Part shown: piece by piece, positions 34,147 through 44,567 of the stretch | Layout of the letters: every line of letters starts with the position of its first letter | Numbering within the stretch: position 1 is the stretch's first letter | Notes under the pieces: model-generated | Databases searched by the model: none | What the model saw: only the letters and a program-made list of their open reading frames with translations | Told to the model about the DNA's origin: nothing | Program-made: the position numbers and the translations under genes | Origin: Falciphora oryzae | Taxonomy: Eukaryota; Ascomycota; Sordariomycetes; Magnaporthales; Magnaporthaceae | Assembly (NCBI GenBank): GCA_000733355.1 | Contig: JNVV01000058.1 | Coordinates: forward strand, 124,001-188,000 | DNA length: 64,000 nucleotides | Direction of reading: 5' to 3'

Positions 34147-35318
34147 TTGTACAATATCTCCCCACCAACTTTTTTCTGGCCGCATGGACTCTATCCCAGC
34201 GCATACAAGCCACGAAGCACCATGCGGACCTCATTCCAACGGGAGCACGAGCTTGTGCATGACACCGACCACGCCGATCCAAGCAGAAAGTATCGCCTGG
34301 GCACCCTATATTCTGACCAAACGACAAACATGGCCTCTTGGAATTTCTCTCAAGCGAGCTCGTCTCGCCGCTGCAGGACGAACTGGCACCACGCCCCCGG
34401 TGGATGTCCAAGCAGGACAGCAGCAGCGTCTCCCCCCTCCACCGCCAAGCCGTGAAGCGGCGGTCAATCGTCGTCACGGAGGACCCCAAACTACACCTCG
34501 TCTGGATCCGCGACAGGATTTTCATCAGGCCACTGCCCGCGTGCCTTGCCAACTAGTCCTTCTGGGAGGACCACCTCTCGCTGCACCACGCGGCAAGCCC
34601 TGCATCGACGCTCGGCCCGTCAGCGGCAGAACAGCAAAAGCGCCAACACGACTCGGGCAACCTTCTTCTTCTCCGCATCCGGAGAACCGCGCTGGGATAT
34701 CTCCAGACTTGCACGCACCTGATCCGGCACGAGTCCGACTTCCGCATCGCCATGGACCCGCGTCTTCAACCGCTACCCGAGGGCACGACCCGGCCGGCCT
34801 TCTGCCGCTTCGTGGCCGACCTGCGAGCCAGCATCGCCGACCATGACGTCTCGGAGCGGTACCGGTACGGCGAGACCCGGCTGACGCGGCTCAGCTTCTA
34901 CGTCCGCTTTTTCGTCGGCTTCCACACCCGGTACCAGTCGGTTGAGCCGCAGTACCCGGGGTACTTTGCGCGCAGCTGTGGGCTAATCTTGTTCTGCATA
35001 GGCATCTTGTCCCTGATGCTTAGCAGCTTGCAGGTCGTTGGCGTCGCCGAGGCCGACTCCGCCGGGATGGCCGACGGCGCAAGGCAGACCGTGCTGTCGA
35101 TCGCTATAGGGTTTAGTGTCCTCGTCTGTCTGCTTTCCTGTTCGGTGAGGGCTGGGATAGCCTTCATCTTTGTGTGCAAGGTGGCCAGGGAGTGGAAGTA
35201 TGCGCTTAACGACCGGAAGCGGCGTCTGCACGAGGATGCTATAAGGTGGAGGTCGCCGGTGCAGCGGGATCTGTGGGGAGGACGGAGACGAGTAAACAGG
35301 TATAGACAACTCCTCTAA
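34147..35318 (+). pseudogene. DUF6601-like membrane-protein gene, disrupted
   Basis: From 34338 one frame runs to 35318 with a single TAG (34554-34556). It reads SPLHRQAVKRRSIVVTEDPK then LHLVWIRDRIFIRPLP, ALGYLQTCTHLIRHESDFRI, RYRYGETRLTRLSFYVR, and two hydrophobic segments (CGLILFCIGILSLMLSSLQV and a longer one near 35095-35180) before a basic C-terminus. This order matches fungal membrane proteins I associate with DUF6601; the name is from memory. The N-terminal piece (GTLYSDQTTNMAS) is in another frame, so about one base is lost near 34336. Two lesions make it a pseudogene. It is head-to-head with NLR1 (33407). A similar gene fragment is head-to-head with NLR2. Confidence 0.65.
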
Positions 35319-36222
35319 GCAGCCCCTGTTAAACAGCTCAGGCATACAGCTCGGAAGCGCCCGGGTTTACTTGCTCCTCGCCCGAAAACTCCTCTTCGCT
35401 CCCTATCTCCTCGCCGTCGTCCATCCTTCCTCGAACCTATCAATTCTTGGCATTGTGCTGTTAGTACACACCGCCAAATTGCATACATTTCCTTGACACC
35501 TGCCATCCCAACGACTTAACCCCAACCCCACGCCCGCCAAAGGCGCTGGCGACGGCAACATGCCGTTGCCAACGGCCCCCTTAGCCAATAGGGTGGCACA
35601 CGCTCTTCTCAACGGCCCGTCGGCTCGGAGGAGTGCGATGCTGCCGCCCCGGCCCCCGCGCACAGCAGCGCAGCCGACTACGCGTTCTCCGCTGCGGAAC
35701 GTGCAGCACTCGTCAAGGCCCTATCAGGACCAGGAAGGACACCACGGCATCGGCACCGGTACAGGTGCCCCGACAAATCCGAAACGCGCGATGACGCAGC
35801 ACGCGACGGAAACCTCCCCTTCCCCTTCCCCTTTCTTTCCCTCACCCTCCCCGCAAAGCCCCTATCCCCCAGCCGCGCGCCAGCGCCCCGACTGCCACCT
35901 CCCGGCCCACGCGCCAGCCGCGGTCGCGGCGAGATGATAGCGAGCCACAGCCGCAAGCAACAACAAACGGCCCTGATATGCGCAACCCTCGCCCGTTCTA
36001 TCGAACGCCGGCATCGCTTTTTCTACCACCCGAAGTGGCACAAGAGGCGAACGGCTGGAAAACCTGCTTTTTGGAGCACGTAAAAGAGGCGCTGCTGGGC
36101 CAGCCAGTCCCTTTCCGGGGGGGCGGAAAGCCCTTCGCGACCCCCGGACCCAACAACGCGCCTGACACTTAGCGCGCGCCCCCGACCACCTACGCGTCGG
36201 TAGCCCGAGCGGGGCTCCAGCA
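35319..36222. other. Region without a recognised gene
   Basis: Open frames overlap in all directions because of high GC content, and none has a motif. A CTTCCCCTTCCCCTT tract lies at 35818-35835. Confidence 0.4.
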
Positions 36223-36720
36223 TGTAACAGGCTTGTAACTGGCTACGGCGGTGTCAAGCCTGAAGGGGGGTTTCTCTCGGGGAGATCTCGGAGGTCCAGC
36301 GGTTCAACAGCCGTGTTTGTGCTTAAGGTTAATAAGCTTATGGTAGGTGAACAAGATAAACTAAAACGATAGCTTGCCCTCCTAACTCCCTTCACAGGGG
36401 GTCCCTCGGGCCCTTCTTATACATGGTCCTCCGGCCATCCTTCAGCTGCCGTCGGCACGCCTCCTCCTCCTCCGTGGCGTCCGTACGGGCAGGACATGCT
36501 TTGTCCCCTTATTAAAGTTCGGAGTTTGGGTGCGCCTTAGCCGGGTTAAATGCCCGTTATCTGCGGGGGCCAGCCGGCATGCGCATTATGGAGTTGAGCT
36601 CTTTTGACCAGCGCGTTAGTCAGGGCCTGCGCCTCTCTGGCTCCCACCCGTAGTCCTCCCCTGAGGCCTCCAGAGGTAATTTATAAGGCTGCTGGCCGTG
36701 GTTTTATGCGGGGTGTTACA
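36223..36720 (-). repeat. Solo LTR related to the 528-bp Ty3 LTR
   Basis: 498 bp, TGTAACAGGC...GGGGTGTTACA. It matches the LTRs of the 15603-22238 element in order (GGGGAGATCTCGGAGG, the GGTTCAACA block, CTTGCCCTCC, the GGGGTGTTACA end) but is more GC-rich and less RIP-mutated. The orientation is inferred from that element. The right end touches a LINE tail. No clear target duplication. Confidence 0.85.
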
Positions 36721-38171
36721 AAACTCCTCCCGGCCTGCACTGGCCCGGCCCGTCTCCCCTATAGGTATACGGGGCTTACGGTGGCCACGCAAGAAAAGCT
36801 TGCAGCCGCTAAAGCGTTTATAGCGTGGCTTTTTACCCTCCCACCTACCGACGTTATAGTATATAGCGACGGGTCCAAAGCAGAGGACGGGGCAGTTGGA
36901 TACGGCTGGGTAATACACCAAGCCGGCCAACGCAAACTCTCCGGGCACGGCAGGCTGGCACACCCTGCGGAAGTATTCGACGGCGAGGCGGAAGGGGCCC
37001 GGATGGGCCTCCGCAAAGCAGTTTGGAGCTTCCGCAACTGCACACACCACCTATGCCTCGACAACACCTCGGCGGCTAACGGCTTTTTAAGCACGGCCCC
37101 TAATAGCTCACAAGGGACCTTTAGGGAGGTCCACTGCTTTATGGACAAGCACCGGGTACACGCCCGGTAGTCCCCAGGCCATATGGGGATCCCCGGGAAC
37201 GAAAAAGCCGATACCGAAGCAAAATTAAGCACGGCCCTCCCGATCCCCCAGCACGCCAAACCAACGGTGGCCGGAGTAAAGGCTTTGGCCTGGAAAACGG
37301 CCCGGGACGCCCGTAATGCGTGGTTCGAGGACAACCTTCCGGCACGGTATAAAGCTATTAGCCTCCCGCCGGCACCACGGCATACACCCGACGCTTTGCA
37401 ACTGCACCGGAGGGTATTGCAACGGCTAATAGCCGCACGCACAGGGCACGGGGATTTCGATTGGTACCGTCGAAAATTCGGGCACGAGGATGACAACCCG
37501 TGCCGGTGCGGAAAAAAACAAATCCCCTTCCCACCTTGTATTTAGCGGGTTGGTTAAGGCAACCGAAAATAAGTGGCCTATTGCAAACCCCGCCCCTATA
37601 TACGATAGGCCCGGGTATCGGAAACGGCTACTACAAAAACCTTTCCTTTTTGCCTCGTTCGTCGAAGCCACTAACTACTACACTATCGCCGGGCGATAAT
37701 AACAGGCCTACAGGCTTGCATACAACCTTTTCCCTTTGTATCCCTTTCTTTTAACTTCCTCTTTCCGTTACTCCAATTAAACCAACGGTAAGCTCCTTGG
37801 TCCCCAGCACTCCCGGCTGGGCACAGGGGTGGTCCCAAGGACCTCCCCGCCTTAACCTGGCCTTGCCCCTTTACCGGCACACTCGCCGGCCGACAGCATT
37901 ACTACCACCCGCAGCGCTTACAACGCCCCGGCGTTTTTACGCCCTATTGCCAATTGCCCGCTTACTAATAAAAAGCGCCGGAACGCGGCCCGTCCTCCGT
38001 GTGCTTACGGGTTTAATTTGTTAGCCTCTTCGATAGCAGCATTATAGCCTGGTGTAGACAAGCTTAGGTAGCGCTAACACGTCGTATGCCCCTAGGGAGG
38101 CAGGGATTGGTAAATCCCGATTTTACCGACGCTAAATATACTTCTCCTCCTCCTCCTCCTCCTCTCTTTCT
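36721..38171 (+). mobile_element. 5'-truncated LINE (Tad-like) tail with RNase H domain
   Basis: The plus strand encodes an RNase H fold: VIVYSDGSKAEDGAVGYGWV (about 36855-36915), then AHPAEVFDGEAEGARMG and LCLDNTSAANGF, giving D, E and D catalytic candidates. A frame break at 37169 is followed by the C-terminal module ending with GHGDFDWYRRKFGHEDDNPC (37448-37505), the usual zinc-binding tail of Tad/Jockey-type ORF2. The 3' UTR shares the GCTAACACGTCGTATG block with the copies at 2112 and 25091. The tail is (CTC)n at 38141-38171 rather than poly(A). The reverse transcriptase part is absent. Confidence 0.88.
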
Positions 38172-38519
38172 CGAGGCGTTTAGCGAGGCAGTGCGGCGCG
38201 AGGCGGCGCTCGTTAACTTGGGCGTGGAGTTGCTTATCGGGGGCAGCTACCGGCGGGCGCTAAAGCGTTGGGGGACGTGGATTTTATCGTTACCAAAAAG
38301 GGCACCGCGAGCACCGACGAGCTGGTCCCTTTCCTGGGCGCGTTAATATCACTTTTAACCGAGGCCGGGGTCGCGGTGGCCACGGTTGCGGCATTGCGGA
38401 CGGACCGGCCGGGAGGGAGCAAACGGCACGGCCGCTGCGTGCTGCCGCGGGGGCCCGGGCCGGCGGTGCTGGGTGCCGCTTTCCGGAACACGGGTCGTTA
38501 TGCTTCCAAGATCGACTAG
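38161..38519 (+). pseudogene. Family X DNA polymerase (Pol4/lambda-like) fragment
   Basis: One frame gives LGVELLIGGSYRRA and, one base later (near 38262), ALGDVDFIVTKKGTASTDEL, followed by FLGALISLLTEAG. GGSYRR...GDVDF is the nucleotidyl-transfer active-site signature of family X polymerases, with both Asp of the D-x-D pair present. The frameshift lies between the two halves of that motif. The fragment begins directly after a LINE tail and is cut at 38519, where a minus-strand gene fragment adjoins. About 110 of the expected roughly 600 residues remain. Confidence 0.8.
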
Positions 38520-38520
38520 G

Positions 38521-38982
38521 TCGGCCCATGGCAACTTGCAGGTGCAGCTGCGTAGCGGGACGTCTCGAGCCGGCAAACCATAGATGCAGAAACATTTCGC
38601 CCAGGGCTCCGAGGGACAGTTCCGTCTCTAGGAAGTGTGCCACGTCGTGAGCCGGATTGCCGACGATACGGCGCTTCCTTCTCCCAGTAACTTTATAATA
38701 GTGGTAGGCAGCGGGCAAGGCGTCCGCGGTGCCATCCCTACTCCCAAACACCTTGGTTGCGGACTGGAATAACGTTAAAACGTAAGGAGATTTCGGACGC
38801 CGCTGCGGCTGCCGGCTTACCGGCCAGAGTGGGAAGCCTTGCTGAGCCATGGAGGCTGCGCGCACAGGCAACAGGGGTTGCTGGGACGGATCGAGAACGC
38901 GTCGGCGGCTCTCGGCCTCCGTCTTCAAAAATCGTAAGGAAAATGGAGGCGACTGTGCGTAACCTGTTATCGGACGGGCCAT
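38521..38982 (-). pseudogene. N-terminal fragment of a DUF6601-like protein
   Basis: ATG at 38982 (MARPITGYAQ...) opens a minus-strand frame with ALPAAYHYYKVTGRRKRR, VGNPAHDVAHFLETELSLGA and MFLHLWFAGSRRPATQLH followed by LQVAMGR, after which similarity ends where the polymerase X fragment begins. The last block is equivalent to SPLHRQAVKRR in the relic at 34147, so the conserved IVVTE...LHLVW part and the membrane helices have been cut away. The frame formally runs on to 38290 but that part is the shadow of the polymerase fragment. It is divergent from NLR2, whose start is about 500 bp away. Confidence 0.6.
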
Positions 38983-39141
38983 CCCATAACGCTGGATGGA
39001 GACTTGACTCGTTGCCTTGCCGTGTATCCTCCGTTTCTGCCGTCTTGTGTTGACACACTCGGGAGCAGCCACAAATACGTCGCTTTTCGTGCTAGACGCG
39101 ACTTGACGTTGTTGACGGGCCAGCGGTAAAGAGCGCCGCAG

Positions 39142-39228
39142 CGCCACGGCGCATCTATATCCAATCATTGCCAATTGCAGCCCGACTTGATTGGGTTGGC
39201 AATGATTGGATATAGATGCGCCGTGGCG
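39142..39228. repeat. Perfect 33-bp inverted repeat (hairpin) in a divergent intergenic region
   Basis: Bases 39142-39174 and 39196-39228 are exact reverse complements around a 21-bp spacer; the arm includes GCATCTATATCCAATCATTG. It lies between the minus-strand DUF6601-like start (38982) and the NLR2 start (39490), so it could be a regulatory or mobile hairpin. Confidence 0.9.
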
Positions 39229-39489
39229 TTGTGTGGCCCTTCCCGCCACCCATCGCGACCGAATCTCGCCCACGACGGTTCCAACCCAGGCACTCCGCGC
39301 TTCATCGCGTCCACGAGAGCAATTTGATCCATCGCCAGCCGCTATCTCACACGGAGGCCACGAAGCAACCTCGCGCCTTGGGAGCAGCCTGCAGACCGTC
39401 GCAGGTCGCAACATCCCGCAGACGAGGAACTCGTGCGCAGAGAATTACTGACCGCCGCACTCTGGGACCGTGGATGCCGGACTCTGCCA

Positions 39490-42400
39490 ATGGATCCAGT
39501 CAGCGTCGGCCAGGTCATTCCCGTGCCGGGATGGGCAATTGCCATTTCTCTTCTCCTGGCCGGAATGACGATTATCGTTTATCTTCGGCTCTCTGCCAGA
39601 CTCGCGCATTCAAAGCCAGCGTCAGCCCCGCACCAACACCAGGCCCGCGAAGCGACGACGCGACCCTCCCAACAAGGCCTCTCTCAAGTCAACCCCGACA
39701 AGGACGAGCAGGACACAGACATCGACATTATCTCCGCCCATGTTTTCGATACGGGGTCGCCAAGAACGCGGACGCGGGGAAATCCCAACGATCCCGGCAA
39801 CCACAGGGATCCGGAGCCATTATCGACGCCTCGGGTAGAACCCCACCCAGAATCCCTTCCTCCAAACGTCCCAACACAACCTACACATCAGGACGTCCTA
39901 CTCTCCGAAGTCCGCCCCAATAGCGACACGGAAGCCGACATCGATATCATCGCCATCCATGGGCTGGATACGAAATCGCCGGACACGTGGGCGTGGAAGC
40001 CCAAGGCGAGCGAGCGGCGTGCCAAAAAGGGCCACGCCTGTAAATGGAAGACCAACACGTCCCACCAGCAGGGCAACTGGCTAATCCACTTCGACATGCT
40101 CCCAAGGGCAGCAGGACGAGCTCGGGTACTTACATGCGACTGGCCAGCCGACCTGCTCCAAGAGTCCGTCCCGACGAAGCTCGTCGAGTCTGCTTAGCGT
40201 TTGCTCGACAGCATCAAAAGGCGGCCTTTAACAACGAATAACCGCGCAAATGGAAGGCCGATTCTCTTCATCGCGTCCTGTCTCGGGGGCATTATCCTGC
40301 TACAGGCTCTAGCTCTTGACGCTTCTCTCCGAAAAGCGACGCGCGGCATCGTCTTCCTCGCCACGCCGTTTGGAGGGACCGCTTTCCAACATATGCCTCT
40401 GCCTCCCTCCATCCTCAAAGTCTGGGCTTCGTTCCAAGATCAACAGGTATCCGCGCTGATGGATTACGCGATTGGATCTTCCGATGGACTCGTGGGCAAC
40501 TTCATTCGGCAACAACACGAGGAAAAATTCACCGTCTTCACCTTCTGGGAAGCCCACAGCACGAACCTCTTACGCAAGTTCCATGTGGCTTGGATGGTTT
40601 CTCCTTTGATGTTTTTTCTTTGGCCCGTCCCAATCTTGATTTGCCGACTTTTTTCAGTTCCACTTCTGGTTCAGTTCTCTATTTTTCCCTGGATATTTTT
40701 GCCTTGGTTGCTAATGTTCTTATCATGCCAACCAAAACAAGTAAGTTACGGGATACTTGTCGCTCCAATCCCTTCGCATGCTATCTTGTCCTTTCGCGAA
40801 AGAAGAGGTTGCTAATGCGCGCTAGCTGGTCGACGAGACCTCGGCGAGGGCACGCGTGTTTGACGGGCAACGACTCGATCGACCTCACGTTTTAATGAAC
40901 AAGTTTTGTTGCTCCGACTGCCCAGATTACAGCCAGGTTGCTACAAAGGTCAAGGAGATTCTTCGGCAAATTCGGGAGAAGCGAACTCCACTCCAGGAAG
41001 CGGACGCCTGGATCCGCGACAAACACTATACTGCGGAAAGGCTCAAGATCGAACGACTTTCAGGCGACCAGCTGCCGATGGATCAGTGCTACATCAATCT
41101 CACCATTGTGGAGCAGCTGGGCCGCGATGCGGGCCGTTTTAAGGAAGGAGATAAAACCCAACAGTCCTCTCCGTTTACGCTCCAAGCGCGACTCAAAGTC
41201 GAAACACCGGACGAAAACATCCAGGTCGAGCTGCCGACACTCTTCAACCCGCGTAAGGGATACAATGGCCACACCACACAACCAAAAAGAATCCTGATCC
41301 GAGGACGAGCCGGAGTTGGGAAAACTACCTTGTGCAAAAAGATGGTGCATGACTTTATTCATCGTCGCATATGGAAGGACCTATTCAACCGCATACTTTG
41401 GGTGCCTTTACGGACCCTGAAAAGAAAGCCCGACACCGGGTACAATCTTGAGGGCCTGTTTCTCCGGGATTTTTTCTCTGGCACGCCGAATCGCGAGAGT
41501 TTCGCCAAAGAACTGGAAAAAGCACTGCATGCCACCGAATTTGGTACAACTCTGTTCGTCCTCGATGGTTTGGATGAAGTTTCCGAGGGTTTGGGTGCAA
41601 ACAGCGGGATGTGCGAATTTCTCGAATTTCTTTTAAATCAGCCCAACGTCATCATCACATCCCGGCCATCCGGCAAACTTCCAGCTGGCCTCCGTCCTCT
41701 CGATGTCGAACTGGAAACGATCGGATTCTACCCTAATCAAGTGACAAAGTACATCGGAAAGGCCCTCCGCGATCCACAAAAACTCGCCAAGGTCCAGTCG
41801 TTTCTTCAACAACGACCGCTCATCCACGGGCTTGTGCGTATCCCCATTCAGCTGGACGCGCTTTGCTTCACCTGGGACGAAGGCTTCGGTAACAACTCCG
41901 TACAAACCATGACCTCCCTTTACCAAGCTATCGAGCATCGATTATGGAAGAAGGATATCTTGCGATTGGAGAAGACACACGGGGGGGCACTGGTAGAAAG
42001 ACACCATCTCCAAACGGCTAGCTGCCCAACGGTCGAGAACTTCGTAAAGGACGAGATCTCTTTTCTGGAGTGCCTTGCCTTCGCTGGACTGCACAACGAC
42101 ATAATCGACTACGGGTCAGAACATCGAAACGCCATTGCCGACCGCTTTGTGCCCCGTCTCTTGCTCGACAAAACTCTGCCATGCCTCTCCTTTCTGCGAA
42201 CGTCGGACCCCTCGGCTAAACACAGCGACCAAAATTATCACTTCTTACACCTAACCTTCCAAGAGTATTTTGCGGCACGGTATTTTGTACAGCGGTGGAC
42301 ATCTCGCCAAAATCTCGAATGCCTGGAGCTCGAACCTCGAAACACTCGGCAAGGCCGACCCGTCAACTCCCCTCAGAAACGATGCACTGTCAGCTACCTC

Positions 42401-43447
42401 CAGAAACACAAATACAACGCACGCTACGATATTTTTTGGCGTTTTGTCGCCGGCTTGCTTCACGCCAATCACGGGGAGCAACTCTACGACTTTTTCCGCA
42501 CGATCGAGGAAGAGCCGCGCGACCTCTTGGGTCCAGTGCATCAACGGCTGGTCATGCATTGCCTGAGCGAAGTGGCTCCGTCGCAAGAGACCCCGGTGTT
42601 TGGCCGGCTTCGAGAGGGTCTGGAAGGTCAATTGAAGCAGTGGCTGTTGTTCGAATGCCGCTTTGCAAAACGCTCAAAACTGGTAGCCGAGATGGAATTC
42701 CCAAACCAAATCCTGGAGGCCGTCTTACGAGAGGAATCCGAGGACGTAAAAGAGAAAACTCTACGCTCGCTGGAGGCAAGGCCAAATATTTCACCAGCAA
42801 TCATGGAGCATGCAGCTTCCTGTTTGGGAGACAACGTCTCTAAAAGCCTAAAAACAGCGGCCCTTGCCGTATTCAAACGTCCCCGTGAAGCTTTGCCAAA
42901 GGCCCTCCAGGCCTTGGATCGGCGGTCGGACCTTCCAGAAGCGATCCTCCAGGACGTGGCGGCATTGTTGAAAGATCCGGAATCGTCCGTCAGGTACGCT
43001 GCGGTGGAGGCCTTGGGTGGGCGGCCGGACCTTCCAGAAGCGATCCTCCAGGACGTGGCGGCATTGTTGGAAGATCCGCAGTCGTCCGTCAGGCCCGCTG
43101 CGGCTGGGGCTTTGGGTCGGCAGTCGGACCTGCCAGAAGCGATCCTCCAGGACGTGGCGGAATTGTTAAAAGATCCGGACTTGTTCGTTAGGTCCGCTGC
43201 GGCTGGGGCTTTGGGTAAGCAGTCGGCCCTGCCGGATCTTCTTATTAAAATGGACTTCCTGTCTTTCAATAATTTATACGACGTTTTGGCCAGGAGAAGC
43301 TTTTCGGATCACCTGACATGGTATATTGAGGGTAACAACTTGAGCATTGATCTGCCGGAGGGAAGCAGGAACGTTCTTTTTGATGAGTTGAAGAGCAAAG
43401 TCCAAGAAGCGCAAGCATCTTTGAAGGTTCCCCTTACGGATTTATAG
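39490..43447 (+). CDS. NLR2: membrane-anchored hydrolase-NACHT-HEAT protein (two exons, one in-frame stop)
   Basis: ATG 39490 is preferred (an in-frame 39433 start is possible). Exon 1 is 39490-40740, intron 40741-40825 (GTAAGT...TTGCTAATG...TAG), exon 2 40826-43447; 1291 codons including a TAG at 40195-40197 (codon 236). Residues 14-34 form a transmembrane helix (WAIAISLLLAGMTIIVYLRL). A hydrolase-like domain follows (IDIIAIHGL at about 156), with the elbow FIASCLGGIIL, where Cys replaces the usual Ser of GxSxG, and FLATPFGG. A second hydrophobic stretch precedes the intron. NACHT: Walker A GRAGVGKTT and Walker B TLFVLDGLDEV in exon 2, then YHFLHLTFQEYFAARYF, a typical NACHT winged-helix motif. 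The C-terminus has three near-identical 33-residue HEAT units. It is the only plus-strand NLR in the cluster. Confidence 0.88.
42925..43221 (+). repeat. HEAT repeat array (99-bp units)
   Basis: Three nearly identical 99-bp units encode SDLPEAILQDVAALLKDP then ESSVR.AA..ALG.R. The variable residues are at the ends of the helices (ESSVRYAAVE, QSSVRPAAAG, DLFVRSAAAG). A fourth, degenerate unit precedes and a partial one follows. Confidence 0.9.
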
Positions 43448-43767
43448 TATTTTTCATGTCTTTACTCAATAGGGGGTCCGGGGGGAGCGACTACTTTATA
43501 CTTTGCTGTTTTGCCACCTAGATGCTTAGAATCTTGTCGAACTTTCTACGATGTACGAGCTACCCGCGCCGCCCATTCCATCGGTGGCTTGCTTTTCGGG
43601 TGCAGCAGGATGGCGTGACCTCGTATTTTCAACCAGATGCCCTGAGGGCTTTAGTGCCGGGCGTGCGTGCCTCGCTGGCAGCCTCGGTTCTCGGACGGCG
43701 TGAGAGGCCTAGTTGACAGAAAAGATCGTCCATGCTCGTCATCCCCTCGGTGCCGCCTTGAGTAAGT
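43448..43767. other. NLR2 downstream region, no gene recognised
   Basis: Only short overlapping frames occur here, and no motif is visible. Confidence 0.4.
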
Positions 43768-44161
43768 GTGTTTCCTTGTTCCAGGTGCCTTTTTTTGCTT
43801 CTGTTCAATAACAGGTCCGCTGACGTATTGGGGCGAAGCGGCAGGCCCCAAGATACGACAAACAGCACAAACGATGTCTACGACCCCCAAAGAGTCCCAG
43901 TCGAGGGTGCTGCTGGCGGTGATCAACCCCACGAACCAGCCTCCAACATTGTCTTCGTCCACGGGTTATTTGGTCACCCGTGGAATAACTTGGGCCGACG
44001 AAGCGGTAAAGGGCCATAAGCCTTTCCGGCCGCGGAGCCTTCTGCTGGGAGCGGTACTCGGTATGCGAATATTCCGGGGGTCACACCCGCCGCATCTGAC
44101 AACGTAAACCAGGTCTTGGGACGAGCACCTATATTACCCAGGTCATACGCAAGGGATATAA
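43768..44161 (+). pseudogene. SesB-like esterase N-terminal fragment
   Basis: The plus strand reads PHEPASNIVFVHGLFGHPWN, matching the first beta strand and oxyanion loop (IVFVHGL) of SesB-like alpha/beta-hydrolases. It then passes one TAA (about 44019) and continues in the same frame as AFPAAEPSAGSGTRYANI...DNVNQVLGRAPILPRSYARD before a final stop. It has no nucleophile elbow and no NACHT. This may be a left-over start of a fourth NLR lying downstream of NLR2 in the same orientation. Confidence 0.6.
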
Positions 44162-44224
44162 CGATAGCGTATAATTGATGTATTTTGTAGCTGCATTCGC
44201 TACGTAGATAAAAACGGTAATGTG

Positions 44225-44567
44225 GAAGCAAAAGTCCTGCTTCACCTTGGCGCCCGGGCAGGCTGCTGGGCCTCGCGGGACCATCTCGTCCGGGATGCCC
44301 GTGCGGTCCTCTGGGCCCCTCCGGGCCCACGGAGTCTCGTGGTCCCTGTGGTCATTTTAGTCCCGCCCGGCCGGGAACCACTTGTACGTCGTAAGGGCTG
44401 GGGAGCCCTTGAACCTCGTGCAGACTGGGCTCGCCAGCGCGTCCCGTGGGTCCCGGGTTGCCCTGCGGCCCCCTTTCGCACCGATTACCCTGCGGCCCTA
44501 GTGGTCCGACCTCGCGGCGAGTAAAGCATTGATCGATAAATGCTACCAAGCATCGATTAGTCAGCAC
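44225..44567 (-). pseudogene. Collagen-like Gly-X-Y repeat, frameshifted
   Basis: The minus strand encodes GPLGPQG...ERGPQGNPGPTGRAGEP in one frame (44500-44430) and GPEGPRGPHGHPGRDGPARP in another (44330-44270), about fifteen or more Gly-X-Y triplets in total with at least one frame change between them. Collagen-like repeats of this type occur in some fungal and bacterial surface proteins; the host gene here is not recognisable. Confidence 0.55.

Noticed and set aside
33800..34552. 250-codon minus-strand frame
   Set aside because: It is antisense to the DUF6601-like relic and contains the 33703-33834 stem; no motif is visible.
38290..39414. 374-codon minus-strand open frame as one gene
   Set aside because: Only 38982-38521 has protein-like conservation. 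The 3' part is the reverse of the polymerase X fragment, and the part above 38982 includes one arm of a hairpin.
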